Part shown: positions 1-11,430 of the stretch, piece after piece
Position numbering within the stretch: the first letter of the stretch is position 1
Layout of the letters: every line of letters starts with the position of its first letter
DNA from: Ceratopteris richardii
Taxonomy: Eukaryota; Streptophyta; Polypodiopsida; Polypodiales; Pteridaceae
DNA: 64,000 bases
Direction: 5' to 3'
Assembly (NCBI GenBank): GCA_020310875.1
Contig: CM035413.1
Coordinates: 164,670,306-164,734,305, forward strand
Translations under genes and position numbers: made by a program
Notes under the pieces: generated by a model
The model's database searches: none
What the model saw: the letters and a program-made list of their open reading frames with translations, nothing else
Told to the model about the DNA's origin: nothing

Positions 1-258
1 AAAGATCTGGGGGTTGTTCTACCTTATCTAATGTTTCCTCGTCATCTGGTCTTGCCTGAGCTATTTCTATAGCTAACAACTTGGGTGTTTCTTCCTTGTT
101 CTCAGCCTAGATTGCTTCTAAATACCGTTCCTCTGAATCGAATTCCAGCTCCATCTCTATGCTCTCATACTCCTCCCTCCATTCTTTTCTAGTAATTCTC
201 CTATCTCCACTTCCTGAAGGATTACCATGTAAAAACGTAGCCTTCTTCATCCACACAT

Positions 259-960
259 TCATTCATTCAGGGTTAATACTTCCTCATTTACGCACACATC
301 TAAAGTGGCTAAAATCTCCATCCATGCATGTGTTTCAAATGCTTTGTCAGGGAAAATTTGACGCATATACATAAGATCATCTATGGGTCGGTAATTCTGA
401 TGTCTGATAGGCCACAATTGACTTTTATTCTCCTCTCGTTTTGCTTCTTTGCACATCCATAATTGAGCATCTTTGTGCATACATGAGTGGTCACTTGAAC
501 CTTCACTATGAATTGACAAATCATCCTCTTCTTTATGTATAGGATTCCATTGTAGTGGGGGCACATCCCTATATGAAAATGTATGTAAATTTATCTTTTT
601 AGTGGTCCCCTGTTGTTGCATTTCTCCAATCTTGTACTACCCTGAGTTGTCTCATAAAAGGTCGTCCTAATATCATTTCGTAATTATTGGCCTTTCGAAA
701 TTGACATACAGCTAGAGTGTGTTTGAATTCTACTCAACAGGTAGTCAGCTTAATCTTCTCCAATATTCCTAGGGGTCTTTCCATGTGGCCATCTACTGGT
801 TGAAGCTTCATATGTGTTGGTCGTAATGCAGGCTTTCCCCATTTTTCCCAAATCTCTTTGGAAGCTATGCGCACACCCACTCCAGTGTCTAAAATAGCTT
901 TAATTCATATATCCATAAATGTGGTGGGTAGGCATGTATTTCCTTCATCTCCTTCACTGA
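259..960 (-). pseudogene. Gy-A retropepsin (PR) and following segment
   Basis: Aspartic protease that would cut the Gag-Pol polyprotein. On the minus strand, around 907-870, one frame reads ILDTGVGVRIAS, the D-T/S-G active-site block. About 75 residues later comes EMILGRPFMRQL, the C-terminal Ile-Leu-Gly block of retropepsins. A TGA interrupts the domain near 730. The downstream segment (621-259) contains RDVPPLQWNPIH, closely matched in Gy-B (HDVPPLRWNTIH), so it is a lineage-specific spacer between protease and reverse transcriptase. Family assignment is firm; activity is excluded by the stop. Confidence 0.8.
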
Positions 961-1459
961 ATTCTCCAACTTTATCGATTGGGATTTGAATGGTAGATGG
1001 AACTTTAGCTTCTCTTTTTTCCTTTGCAGGCTCTCTCGTTTCTATTCTCAATTGTCCAACTAACTGATTTCATAATTGTGGTTTGGCTCATAGTAATTCT
1101 TCTACAATCAAGAGGCATTGTACCTTGGTCTTTTTGAGCTCTGCTAGGTTGTGTGATGTCTTATCTAGAGACCCATCTTCTTTACCCCGTATTGTAAGAG
1201 CATGAAAGATCACAGGTCCTTTCTTGTATTCTCCCATATAATTTGGTAGCGTGGAAAAGCTATGTGCTTCTTCCCTATTTCGGTCTAACATGGAAGCTTC
1301 CTCATATACTTCTTCCAAATTTGGTATGGGTGGGGTTTTCCCAACGTCTAGTTTGTCAAAGGGTGGTCTTGAGCTCTCATTCTTTTTCCATTGTTCTTCC
1401 TAGATCTTGGCCCATAAGTCTTGTGGACAATTGGCCTCTAGTTCTGGAATTGTAGAAAT

Positions 1460-1790
1460 CTATTTGGCTTGGTTACTCTGTTGCTCTTCTTCATCGTGTT
1501 TCTCTTTGGGCATTCTTGGTTGTTTTCGATCATCATTTTCTATACACTCCTTGAATTGTCTTTCAGATATTCTTGTTTCCGGAAGGACTGAGATAGTCTG
1601 TTCTAGAGTGGTTTGAGCTATCTCTATGAGCTTTCTACATATCGCCAGTCTCTCCTTCTCTAGCTCTCCTTGTGGGTAGAGTTTCTCATGTTGTTCTATG
1701 TTTGGTCCGATCGTGATTTTGGATTGGTATGCTTTCAACCACATTTCTAGGTCTTCTGGCATTGGGTCAGCTAGAATGGATTCCGATTTG
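1460..1790 (-). pseudogene. Gy-A gag-PR linker domain
   Basis: A charged segment between the zinc knuckles and the protease with no recognised domain. It aligns with 23,009-23,368 of Gy-B: both have an Ala-Asp/Glu-rich start, a KAYQ block (WLKAYQSKI here, MFKAYQARL there), then an acidic/basic helix-like stretch with regularly spaced Glu and Leu. Conservation between two diverged copies suggests it is a real part of the polyprotein. A role as spacer or coiled coil is inference only. Confidence 0.55.
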
Positions 1791-1843
1791 CTTGGCTTCT
1801 ATGTTTCGGTCTTCTGATCAGTGTTTTCTGGCAGTTCTTGCTC

Positions 1844-3893
1844 TCAAGGTTTCTTACTTTCTTTCACATCTTTCTCACTCTCTTTATTTTTCTTCTTTAG
1901 CCATTTGTTCCTGAGTTTTTCTATTCTATTCTTCCAACTTTGCATTTTCTTTGTTTGGTTACTTTCTTGTGGGTCTTCCAAATCTTCTACTATCCGTATC
2001 TTTGGCTCTAGGCTCTTATCCATTTCCTGTTCAGAATCTATTTCCTTCATCATTTGTTTTCTGGCTTGGGCTCGAGTAATGGCTTTCAATGGTATTGTGT
2101 AGTCTTTATCACTTTCCGATGATTCAATCACTTCTATTACATTGATCTGAGTAGTGTTATGAGTCTTATTAGGATTTTTTAGGCAATCTCTAAATAGATG
2201 TTGCTTTCCACACTCATTGCAGTACCCTTTCCATGTTCTAGGAGGTGGGGGTTGTATGGCAAAGTGCATTCCCTTATGAAATGATCTCCACCGCATCTAT
2301 AGCATGGTCCCCTTGGTGCAGGTGGTCTAATAGGTGGTCTCATCGGGGCTGGTGCTTTAGGTGCAGTGTACATCAGGTTTGCATATTCAGGTCCATAGGA
2401 ATTGTCATATCCTTCATAACCATAATATGGTTGTTCATATGTTTGGTCATAATCTACTAGACTGGTGTCATAAGGGTAGTATCCTCCCTGAGTCTGCTCA
2501 TATTCCTGATTTGTTGTTTCTACACTAGCTAAAGGTGTAGTTGGTACTATGGCTCTTTCCATGTTTTCCACTGGTTGAGTGTATTTGATTCACACTACGT
2601 TCTATCGATGGGGTGGTTGTTATCCTAATATTGGTTGTGGTTGTCCATATCCCACTTGCTCATAAGGTCTGGGTGCTCCTTGTGATCCTAGATAAGGGTT
2701 GTATATAGGCATCTCTCTACCTTGCTCTCTGGGAGGGTATCTGTAAGGTCTATACTGGGGTTGAGTCATTGGCCTTGGCTTCCTCTTAAATGGGCAATTT
2801 TGGGAAGTATGATTGGTATATTTTTGTTCAATGTGACAATACAAGTTGGGTCCTTGGGGTGGCTGCCTATTGTATGGGTAAGGTTGTTGCATGCCTAAAC
2901 CCCCTCTTGTACAATTATGAGATGGATGATCTCCACCGCACAAGTTGCATCTCCTCAGCATCAACATTCTCATTGGTGGGTTCTGGTAATTTCTCTATCC
3001 ATGAACTCCTAATTTCTTAGCTATCAATTCTGCTAATTCCTCCACATTACTAGTCATTGTACTCCTAGTGTCTTCTTATTTAGTGGAGCTTTGTGTATTT
3101 TTGAGGTCATCCGCTAGGTTTTCTTCTAAGTCAATGCATTCCTAGAGGCACTCACTCAATGTCTGTAGCCATTCTACATAAACTAAGGTTCTCAATGTTC
3201 CATTATTCAATCCATCTAAGAATAGTGATATCATTTTCTGCTAGGAGGGTCTTTTTATTACAGGGCATCTATCAACATATTGGTTAAATCTCCGGGTAGC
3301 GGTTTATACAGTTTCATTTGGGTTTGGTTTGAAAATATGAATTAAGGATGCTGTGTTGTGTTTAATCCCTTGCTTGGTAAATTCCCCAATAAATCCTTGG
3401 CAAAATTATTCAATATTTGCAAAATGATTTGGATCCAATGGTTGGAACCAAGTTAAGGCTATTCCTGTGAGGGTTAGTCCAAAGGACTCATATTGCAAAA
3501 AGAAGTCGTCCACTTGTTCTGCTCGCAATGCTTGCTTGAATTCTGCTATATGGTCATAAGGCTCTCCCATGCCATCATAGTGATTTCTCATGCATTTAGA
3601 AACTTGAATTGGTCTCAGCCTTCTTACAGGTTCTGGAGATCTAAGCATCACATGAATTGCTGGTCTAATTGGATGCATTCCTGGTTGCCCACTTGGTTGT
3701 GGCCTTGGTCCAACGGGTGGTCTCTGTATATTTCCCATCCCTGGGTTGGGTTGGTTGTGTGAATGTACACCTGGCATAGTGAATTGCACATGTGTTCTAG
3801 TGGGGATACTTTGTTGACTCGTTTGTCTTGACATTGTATTTTTCGTTCCTTCGCAGGATCCAAAAGCGTATCGTTCAGCTCATAGATAGTCAC
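1844..3893 (-). pseudogene. Gy-A gag with several CCHC-like zinc knuckles
   Basis: Structural Gag of the retrotransposon particle. The Retrotrans_gag core lies at about 3,650-3,406 (PYDHIAEFKQ ... LTWFQPL). Downstream are CCHC-type knuckles with a shortened spacing C-x2-C-x3-H-x4-C: CNLCGGDHPSHNC (about 2,945), CYRCGGDHFIREC (about 2,300) and CNECGKQHLFRDC (about 2,215). A fourth near 2,840 has lost a cysteine. A Tyr/Pro/Gly-rich stretch at 2,360-2,480 separates the knuckles, and TRAQARKQ follows the last one. Stops cluster at 3,000-3,400. Multiple knuckles separated by a Tyr-rich segment are unusual for plant gypsy Gag. Confidence 0.8.
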
Positions 3894-4009
3894 TAGGCTT
3901 ACTTCTTATCCTCATGTTAGTGAATTGGTTTGTAAAAGTAGGTCTGACCTATGGATCAGATAGACATCCAATAGGTAATCATCTTGAGGTATCAGATCCC
4001 CTCTCAATT

Positions 4010-4440
4010 GGTCGATGATATGTTACCTTGACCTAGAGGATACGATACCAACCTCACGATACAATACCATGTCAACTCATGATACGATACCAAGTCAACT
4101 CACTATACGATACCAGCAGTTATGATGATATGATACCACTATATAAACGATACGATACCGCTCAGTTGACAATACCATATCGTGTCTAGATGATATGATA
4201 CCACCAAAATTATGGCGATACGATACTAAGAGCGGCATGATACGATACCGGGTGGACCACGATACGATACCACCTAAGGATCGCGATCGCGATACTAGCC
4301 CTCAATGATACACAATACCCTTGGTGGTATCATGATACCTCAAGGTGGTATGAACGATACGATACTAGGTGTGTATCGTGATACTAGGGAATTTTGGTAT
4401 CGCGATACCAAAACTCAATCGATCGCGATACTATAGCCAA
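4010..4440 (-). repeat. Gy-A leader tandem array (GATACGATACCA type)
   Basis: Degenerate array of 10-20 bp units built on GATACGATACC (minus strand GGTATCGTATCG), with perfect palindromic words such as TATCGCGATA near 4,395. It lies between PBS and gag, the same place as different arrays in Gy-B and the inverted-LTR element. Single diverged copies continue at 4,555 and 4,690. Units vary mainly at CG/TG/CA positions. No coding sense is apparent. Confidence 0.85.
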
Positions 4441-5070
4441 AAGTGATTAAAACTTAATTTTTTTTTTTGCAAAGTATGTGTTTCTCTCTCTCTCCTTCAG
4501 TCTTAGCCCATTGTACTACTCAAAAACTCACTCCAAACCTCCTGTCTCACCCTGCGATACCGCGTGTGTGTTTGGTCACATCTGTGAGTGTTCTTTATAT
4601 TTCTTGAGGTTCCAGAGTTGAAGAACTCCCCCTCAAGAATATCTTGCCTAAGCTCAGTGCTCACAATGTTTGTTATAAGCCTGCTTGCCATGATACGACT
4701 CCCACAATACCAGTCATTGCTCTTCCATGATACTTGTTCAAAACAAGTGACTGGAAAATGACTTTTTTTTGGTTTTATCACCTTGGTTAGCCAAGTGCCT
4801 GAACTGAACTTAAACCAAAAAACCATTTTTTTTGGAATTTTCTCAAGGTGTCCTACTCTCCTATCTTGACTCCTCCCTCTTCCCTAAACCCTAACTCTTT
4901 CCTCACTTCCTCACTCCTAAACCTAAACCGAAAAACTCATTACACACACTCCTAAAGTGTGAAGTAACAAGTGCTAAAATACTTAATGACTTGCCACTGA
5001 CTGAATTCACCTCTACAAGATTCATTCACTCCATAGCTATAACCATCATGAAGGCACCTTAGTTGGGCTA

Positions 5071-5089
5071 TCCCTTGACAGTGGTGCCA
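5071..5089 (-). other. Gy-A primer binding site, tRNA-Asp type
   Basis: The minus strand reads TGGCACCACTGTCAAGGGA just inside the LTR. It resembles the TGGCGCCGTTGCCGGGGA PBS known from plant Athila/Tat-like gypsy elements (tRNA-Asp) with several transitions. A 6-bp spacer separates it from the LTR end. Confidence 0.6.
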
Positions 5090-5095
5090 AAAACG

Positions 5096-5771
5096 TGTGT
5101 ACCTAAGTTGTGAGGTCTTAGGGACTTGTGTCGATGAGAATGTACCTCAATCGCCCCATAAGTGCAGATAGTGGTGGATTAATACACGTTTAATTATCAG
5201 TCTCTGAAATTAGATGTACCAAGTGTATGAAGACATGTGCACACATGATGGTAAGTGAAGTTGAGCCTGACAAACGTGCTACAAGTTATGAGAAAAATAG
5301 TGAATTCACCAACACCTGCTCCACAACTTGTTATGGTGCACACACACACACTACAGTAGTCCAAAAGCAATGGGAAGGGATAGACAATAGTCCTACACAC
5401 ATTTCAAGCATTACCACAAAAAAGCCCTTGGAGAAGAAGATAATCAGTAGGAAAGAGGCAAATTCGAAAATTCTTCTTCAATTCTCACAATGGCAAAAAG
5501 TTCTTTACAAGATTTACCAAAATGATTTATATACATGTGCCCTAAAATTGGTCCTTTCACACAAGAGACTAACCCTTTTATTGAATAAATCTAATTTCCT
5601 AATATATTACAAGGATTATGTTACAATGAATGGGGCTTATGCATCTAGAGGACTCATGTAGTGCATTTACATGGCTTCAAGGAATTTTCATAGGAATTTG
5701 AAGAAGAAAAATTGTGCCCATAATTTGAAAATTTTTGGGACTCCTCTTTTATGCTTCTTTACTCTGCAACA
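5096..5771 (-). repeat. Gy-A 5' LTR
   Basis: Starts TGTTGCAGAG at 5,771 and ends near TACACA at 5,096-5,098, about 676 bp. A TATA-like TATATAAAT lies at about 5,533-5,525 on the minus strand, about 240 bp from the LTR start. The right boundary is fixed by the abrupt switch to copia integrase sequence. The inner boundary is good to a few bases. No second LTR copy is in the window. Confidence 0.65.
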
Positions 5772-7890
5772 ATGACTATAGTAGGTGGACAATACTTTTT
5801 TTATGAAGCATAAAGATGAAGTCTTCACTTGTTTCAAGAAGTATTTGGCATTGGTTGAGAATCAAACAAGTAAAATTTTCAAGAGGCTTAGATTTGATGG
5901 AGATGGTGAGTATTCCTCACATGAGTTTGACTCCTTATAGGATAGAGGCATAAAGAGAGAGATTACAACAAGGAATTAGAAAGGATATAGGTTATATAAT
6001 CCCACTAATAAAGGGTTTACAATTAGTAGGTATGTGGTATTTGATGAAAATAACTCTTGTTTTGAGGATGATTGCAGGAAAATAAAGCTACCCTATGGTT
6101 TGGAGAATGATTTTCCAAATATGACCAAGGAAGAACAGTATACATTTGAAGATATCGATTGAGAGATGAAGAAAAAATCAATCTTGAAGAATTCAAAGCT
6201 TGGAACTCCAAGGGCAAAGTAAAGATAAAAAAATTGGAAGACATTCTAGAGTCATCCAATCAAACACTTGAAGATCTCAAAGGGAAATCAAGAAACCTAT
6301 AAGGTATGGCTATGACACATCACTAGTCACCAAGCATTCTATTTATATGACGAAGGAGTCTATGTTAGAGGAACCATCTACATTTGAAGAAGCTAACAAA
6401 AGGGAAGAATGGAGAGAAGCTATGCAAGAGGAAATTGAAGCACTTCAAGAGAATAACACTCGGGATTTGGTTCCCATTCATGAAGGTAATAGGATCCAGG
6501 TGGGTTTACAAAGTGAAAAAGAATTTAGATGGCACAATCAACAAGTATAAAGCAAGGCTAGTAGCAAAGGGTTTTGCTCAAACCCATGGTGTGGATTATG
6601 AGGAGACCTTCTCACCTGTGTCCAAGATGCCAACTATCATAGTTTTAGTGAGTATAGTTGCTTCAAAGAATTGGAACTTGTACTGATTAGATCTTAAAAA
6701 TGCATTCCTTAATGGGTGGATCTCTAAAGAGGTCTACATGGTTCAACCACCAGGATATGAAGACAAAGACAAACCTGATTATGTATGTAAATTAAGGAAG
6801 GCACTATATGGTTTAAAGCAAGCTCCTAGAGCTTGGAACCATAGGCTTGTCACATACTTGCAGGACCAAGGTTTTGTTGCAAGCAAGGCAGGTTCTTGAT
6901 TGTTCATTAAGAAGGCTAATTTAGAAGTTATTTATCTATGTTTTTATGTGGATGACATCATCATTAAAGAAATGATGCCAATGGCATCAAGAAGATCAAA
7001 TCCTAGATGAAGGAGGATTCCAAGATCAATTATCTTGGATTGCTTACATATTTTCTTGGCTTACAAATTGTGTATATAGATTTTGGTGTCTTCATTACTC
7101 ATAGAAAGTGGATCCATGACATATTAATTAAGTTCAAGATGGATAATGCAAAAATTGTAGGTACACCCATGGAATTGAATCACAAATTCAGTGCTCATGA
7201 AGGAGAGTTGCTTGAAGATGTTACAGGGTACCAAAGTCTTATTGGGAGTCTCAATTATGTAACCCTAACTAGAATGGATATATGCTATGGAGTAAGTACA
7301 TTGAGTCAATTCATGCATACACCAAGAAAACCTCACATGGAAGCTGCCAAAAGGATCTTAAAGTGCTTGAAGGATACCAAAAATGAAGGACTATTTTATC
7401 CATTTACATCTGACGTGGATATCAAGCTATACTCTGATGTAGATTGAGATGGCTCAAAAGATGATAGGAGGAGCACCTCTCGATACTTATCTTTTTGCAA
7501 GGTCTAAGTTAATTTCATGGTCATCAAAGAAACAACCAACTATGGCATTGTCCTCAACTAAAGCTGAATATAGGGGTCTAGCAAATGCAACACAATAGGC
7601 AATGTGGTTAAAGCTACTCTACTCAGACTTGGGGCTACATACATACACTTCAATGATTCTTGGAGATAATACTAGCTCATTACATTTGGCTGCTAATCTT
7701 GTGTATCATGCAAGGAATAAGCATATTGAAGTAAATTACCATTATGTGAGAGAGAAGCTACTTAGCAATGACATACAATTATCCTATATATCTACAAACC
7801 TATAATGTGCATATATGTTAACTAAATCTTTGGATGGAACTAAATTGAATAGGTTCAAGATGAGGATTGGATTGCAGGAGATCAAAAAGT
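5772..7890 (+). pseudogene. Co-A integrase, reverse transcriptase and RNase H
   Basis: Starts in integrase (DYSRWT, then FKKYLALVENQ and LRFDGDGEYSSHEF, where the usual DRGGEY aspartate block has become DGDGEY). It then jumps from REITTRN to NPTNKGFTISRYVVFDE, so roughly 100 residues carrying the catalytic Glu region are deleted. RT follows: [41 protein letters not shown] and the FYVDDI catalytic box near 6,945. Thumb and RNase H run to about 7,880 (GSLNYVTLTRMDICY; HARNKHIEVNYHYVREK). Several stops and shifts break the frame. Confidence 0.85.
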
Positions 7891-7911
7891 GTTGAAGCCC
7901 AAGCATGTTAG

Positions 7912-8604
7912 GCTTGAGGGGGATCTGTTGGTGCAAATGGATACAAGCCTATATACCTGGACATTTGGATATTCACTCCTGTGTACTCACATGAAGTCAC
8001 ATATGACTACCCACTTGTAAAAGCATGACTTTTATCGACTTGTAGTCATGAGTTCTTAGGAGATCCCTTTACAAGTTGATTGGTGAGTTAGATGCAAGTT
8101 GAAATCCGAAACTCTAGGGGCATTTTTTGGTAGGAGTTTGAATTTCAAAATGGCTCCAAGTTTAGCTATAAAAGTAGACTTCAAAAGTCACATAATGTGA
8201 TCCTAATTTGGAGAGAAATTCAAAGAGATTTCAAGTGGATATTGAGCTCACACTATAGCTCTACCTTTTCCCTCATGTTGTGCAATCATTCGTTTCCAAT
8301 ATCACTGTACTTTATATGCATTAATACATACAATTTTTATTATGATTCATTTTCTCTTCTTTGTCATGTATCACGTAGAATGGTGAGCTTCTCTCCATTT
8401 CTCAGTGGATACTTGATCATTTTCAGTCATTTGACTTTCTATGGATTCATTAGACCTTCTATTTGCATGCTAAAAATTCTGAGCTCAATTGCTTTTGTCG
8501 TTATTGAGTAATATGCAAAATAGTGATCTCTAGTCTACATACTATTAGCTCCCTAAAATGTCGAGATAGTCATCTGATTTGCTAAGCATCATTCTCTGAG
8601 CATA
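7912..8604 (+). repeat. Co-A polypurine tract and 3' LTR
   Basis: The tract GCTTGAGGGGGAT at 7,912-7,924 immediately precedes TGTTGGTGCA at 7,926, the usual copia plus-strand primer and LTR start. A TATA box (CTATAAAAG) lies at 8,166-8,174, about 240 bp into the LTR, as expected for a U3 promoter. The LTR end is not certain; TGAGCA near 8,604 is one candidate. Confidence 0.6.
8166..8174 (+). promoter_or_regulatory. TATA box of Co-A LTR
   Basis: CTATAAAAG in U3 of the Co-A 3' LTR, followed by AT-moderate sequence. Position relative to the LTR start is typical of a retrotransposon Pol II promoter. Confidence 0.5.
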
Positions 8605-8934
8605 GTTGACCATTCCAAGTGAGATAACTTGTGAAAGTTAGGTATCTTAGTCAACTAGATATTCCCAAAAGGATTTTGTCCAATTGTTACTAGGAAAGGA
8701 GTACTGTTCATTTCTCTAAACAAGTGGAGTGACAAAAATAGCAAGTTTTTGGCTCATAGTGAAACTCCAAGTTATCTGTTTTGATCCAATGATTTGAGGA
8801 TCATCTTCCAAAGTACTTGGGTGATTATTTGTGCTTCTTGGAAAGCTCAAGAGGTCTTCTTTGGACTCTTGAAATCCACTTTGGTTGTTGTGAAGCAAGA
8901 ATTTGCAACACCATCTCATCTCTAGAAAGTGTCC

Positions 8935-9290
8935 ACCATCTCCTCCAACAAAAGGTCTACAACATTATCTTGTGTGGGCACATATGCCAAACTGATCTCT
9001 CCAACAGAGAAACCCTCCTTGACATAATGATAATGCACCTCAGTGTGCTTAATGTGAGTATTTAATAATGGGTTCCTCACAACTACCTATGTGCTTTGAC
9101 TATTAGTGAAAATGATGATGGAAAAAGGTTGACCAACACCCAAATCAGCCAAAGGTTATCTAAGCCACACACACTCAATAGTTGCTATGAAAGCTACCCT
9201 ATTCTTAGCCTCACAACTAGAATGTCAGAGAATCCTAGCATAAGGTGGGTGAACCACACCTTAAGAGAGACAATAAGGAAGTAACTATGT
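8935..9290 (-). pseudogene. Co-B: copia RNase H C-terminal scrap
   Basis: Minus-strand fragment of a second copia lineage. Reading from 9,270: FIATIECVWLR, then LADLG, then KHTEVHYHYVKEGFSVGE and ISLAYVPTQDNVVDLL, the conserved C-terminal RNase H blocks of plant copia (family consensus HIEVxYHFVRE ... YVPTxDQxAD). It stops with TAG near 8,935. Several in-frame stops lie upstream. No RT portion is seen above 9,290. Confidence 0.75.
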
Positions 9291-9556
9291 GGTAGGAGCT
9301 TTTTCTTTAGAAAATATAGCACTTCAATGGTGCCCACTGCCTGAACTAGCTCATTAAAAGCCTTGATGAAAGAAGTCTCGAATCCACTATCTGCCAACTC
9401 TTGTTACAAAATCTCTTTACTTGGTTGTTTGGTTATTTGACTCCGCATCCAAACTGCTTGCATATTCTTGTGTAGACTTTGGATTGCAATAGTGTAAGTG
9501 GCTGCCTCAAAGGTGTCCTCCTCTCTAGTGCTTGTGTTGCCTTGAGCTTTGGTCTA

Positions 9557-10767
9557 CTACCCGTGTTGCTCTTGTTGATCTTTAGCTTGTGATTCTTGGC
9601 GCTGTTGACTCTCATCATCTTCATCATCATCCTCTATAATTGTTCTATCATCCTCATCTGAGTTGGACATAGCTTGGTCATCCTCACATTCTAGTGGGGA
9701 GCTAGGATAGCTCAAGCGTTCGTACTCTTGAGAGAAAAATTGAGCTTCTAAGAATCGAAACTCACAAAATTGAGCTTCTGAGAATCGAAACTCACTTGGA
9801 AAAGCATCTTGCATTTCAAAGTCAAATGTTGTATTGAGTTGCTCTGCCTCTAAGTTAGGTATAGGGAAAGCAAATGCCTCGGTGCCAACAGTAGTTGTGG
9901 CTTCTCTTGCTTCTGTAGTGGTAGTGACTATAGTGGTCACTGTAGTTTCTTGAGAGGCTATAGCCATAGTCCAGGTTCCTTCCAATGTGATGGGGCAAGA
10001 CAGATGGATTTTGATGGGATGAATAGCCATGGGAGGTTCTATAGGTGATTGTCGGGGTGCTGGCTAAGGGGATGGCCATGAATAACTCTCTTCCTGGCCC
10101 ACCTTTGGGTCACCAAATATAGATGTTCTTGGATCTAGCTCGCTAGGTCAATAGTCTGGGGCCTAGTATTTGCTAGATATAGCCCAAAACATATGCGTTT
10201 TTGTTGCAATGTAAAATGATCTTGAGATGGGAACGCAAAATGTTGCATGCAAACTCGTAGCATCTTCGACAATTCACGTGTAATTAGTGAAATATCAGCC
10301 CACTTCAAAACATCTCCTTTTTTCATAGGTTCGGGCATGAGCCTTTCCCGTTCTATTGGCATATGTGTGCCATGAATTTTCACTACAGCCTTGATGAGGT
10401 CTGCTAAGAGATAAAACTTTTTGAAGGGTTGGTCTGCAACTAAAGATGGCAATATGAACATGCACGAAAGCTCCTTCCTGACTCGGGGTTATAGAGTAGT
10501 GACCAGATAGTAGCAATGATAAAAATTGGGTTTATGAAGGGGGGTGCTGAAATATTTTGTAAATCCTACCCTTGCCCAGTCGTAGCTCCTCTGAATTTTG
10601 AAGGGCTTCAAAATCCCTGGAGAAGAACTCATATCTTCCCCATGTGTCACCGTTAAAGCATAGAGTTGCATCATAAATATGATATGCATCTGTCGAAGGT
10701 CTTGCCAATCCTTGGAACTAATGGAATTTGTCGTGTACCTTCTTAATCCTTCCAATAGGAGGATCAT
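9557..10767 (-). pseudogene. Unrecognised broken ORF with acidic C-terminal tail
   Basis: Not assigned to a family. One minus frame runs from 10,767 to 10,135 with a single TAA near 10,490; after a frameshift it continues from 10,030 to 9,557. Visible traits: a hydrophobic, basic middle part (KPFKIQRSYDWARVGF; ADLIKAVVKIHGTHMP); a Thr/Glu-rich linker; a tandemly duplicated 11-residue unit (SEFRFSEAQF / CEFRFLEAQF, near 9,810 and 9,765); and a strongly acidic tail of Asp/Glu runs near 9,640. Upstream, at 11,029-10,770, is a related-looking frame after a possible 3' splice site (TTTTTGTAGCAG near 10,930). It could be an accessory ORF of Gy-B or a host-gene relic. Confidence 0.35.
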
Positions 10768-11029
10768 CGATCGGCATTGGACCCATGAAATCTTGAAACA
10801 TCACAGGACTCATTGGCGGATGGGCCTCTACTAGTAGGTTCTCAAAATCCATAGCTGGTGCACTGGTGCCAGCACTTGGAGATCCTTCAACTTGCATTGT
10901 GACCCTAAGTGCTTGTGTACAATATCTGCTACAAAAAGAAAACACATTAGCATGGAAATTAATCATGATCCCATTAAAGTGAGACCACAATCCCTTTCCA
11001 TAACCGATGTGTAACCAGTGTAGCCTCAT

Positions 11030-11430
11030 GTTGTGAGGTGATTGTGTAATGATCTCTTAGTAACTAATGCATGTCTCTAGACTGCCTACATGCCCTAAAT
11101 TTTGCATACATATTCTTTCATGAGAGATGTCATTATCGATGATCATGAGTTAATAGGGGTTGATCATTACAAGGGTTGGGTGTTAGTGAAATATTACATG
11201 GATAAAGGTTAGCATTAAGAGGTTTCATGTTGTATAGGGGAATGAGTGGAGGGTTTTGGGGGCATTTCAACACCCATTTCCTAAGGGTTGGTGAATGTAA
11301 ATGATTCACCAAGATGAATACAAAGGCAAGATTGGGTGGTGATATGGCTGGTGAGTCGTGAGATTTGGGGAAGGTTGGAATAACATGCGTTTGTTTCTGA
11401 GCTACAAGACAAGCCTTGGGTGCCTAGATT
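11030..11430. other. Spacer without recognised gene
   Basis: About 400 bp with no ORF, repeat or LTR similarity that I can see. The 3' LTR of Gy-B would be expected near here, but nothing matches its 5' LTR at 27,674-28,325. Confidence 0.4.

Larger units (their letters stand above)
1..5771 (-). mobile_element. Gy-A: Ty3/gypsy LTR retrotransposon, 5' half
   Basis: Reading leftwards on the minus strand, the order is LTR, tRNA-Asp-like PBS, leader with a tandem array, gag with zinc knuckles, a linker and a retropepsin; the polymerase lies beyond position 1. The right boundary is well placed: the LTR starts TGTTGCAGAG at 5,771, and the next bases on the plus strand resume a copia integrase (DYSRWT motif), so this element landed inside Co-A. 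Many stops and shifts show it is old. It belongs to the same lineage as Gy-B, since gag, linker and protease align block by block. The matching target duplication lies outside the window. Confidence 0.85.
5772..8604 (+). mobile_element. Co-A: Ty1/copia 3' portion with 3' LTR
   Basis: Plus-strand copia remnant running from mid-integrase through reverse transcriptase and RNase H to a polypurine tract and 3' LTR. Its upstream half (LTR, gag, protease, integrase N-terminus) is cut off by the Gy-A insertion and should lie beyond the left edge. The domain order IN-RT-RNase H is diagnostic of Ty1/copia. Many stops show it is dead. The 3' limit is uncertain because no second LTR is available for comparison. 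Confidence 0.8.

Noticed and set aside
4010-4440. CRISPR array
   Set aside because: Units are contiguous and variable with no unique spacers of constant length, and the setting is a plant retrotransposon leader. The same applies to 26,620-27,195 and 31,730-32,258.
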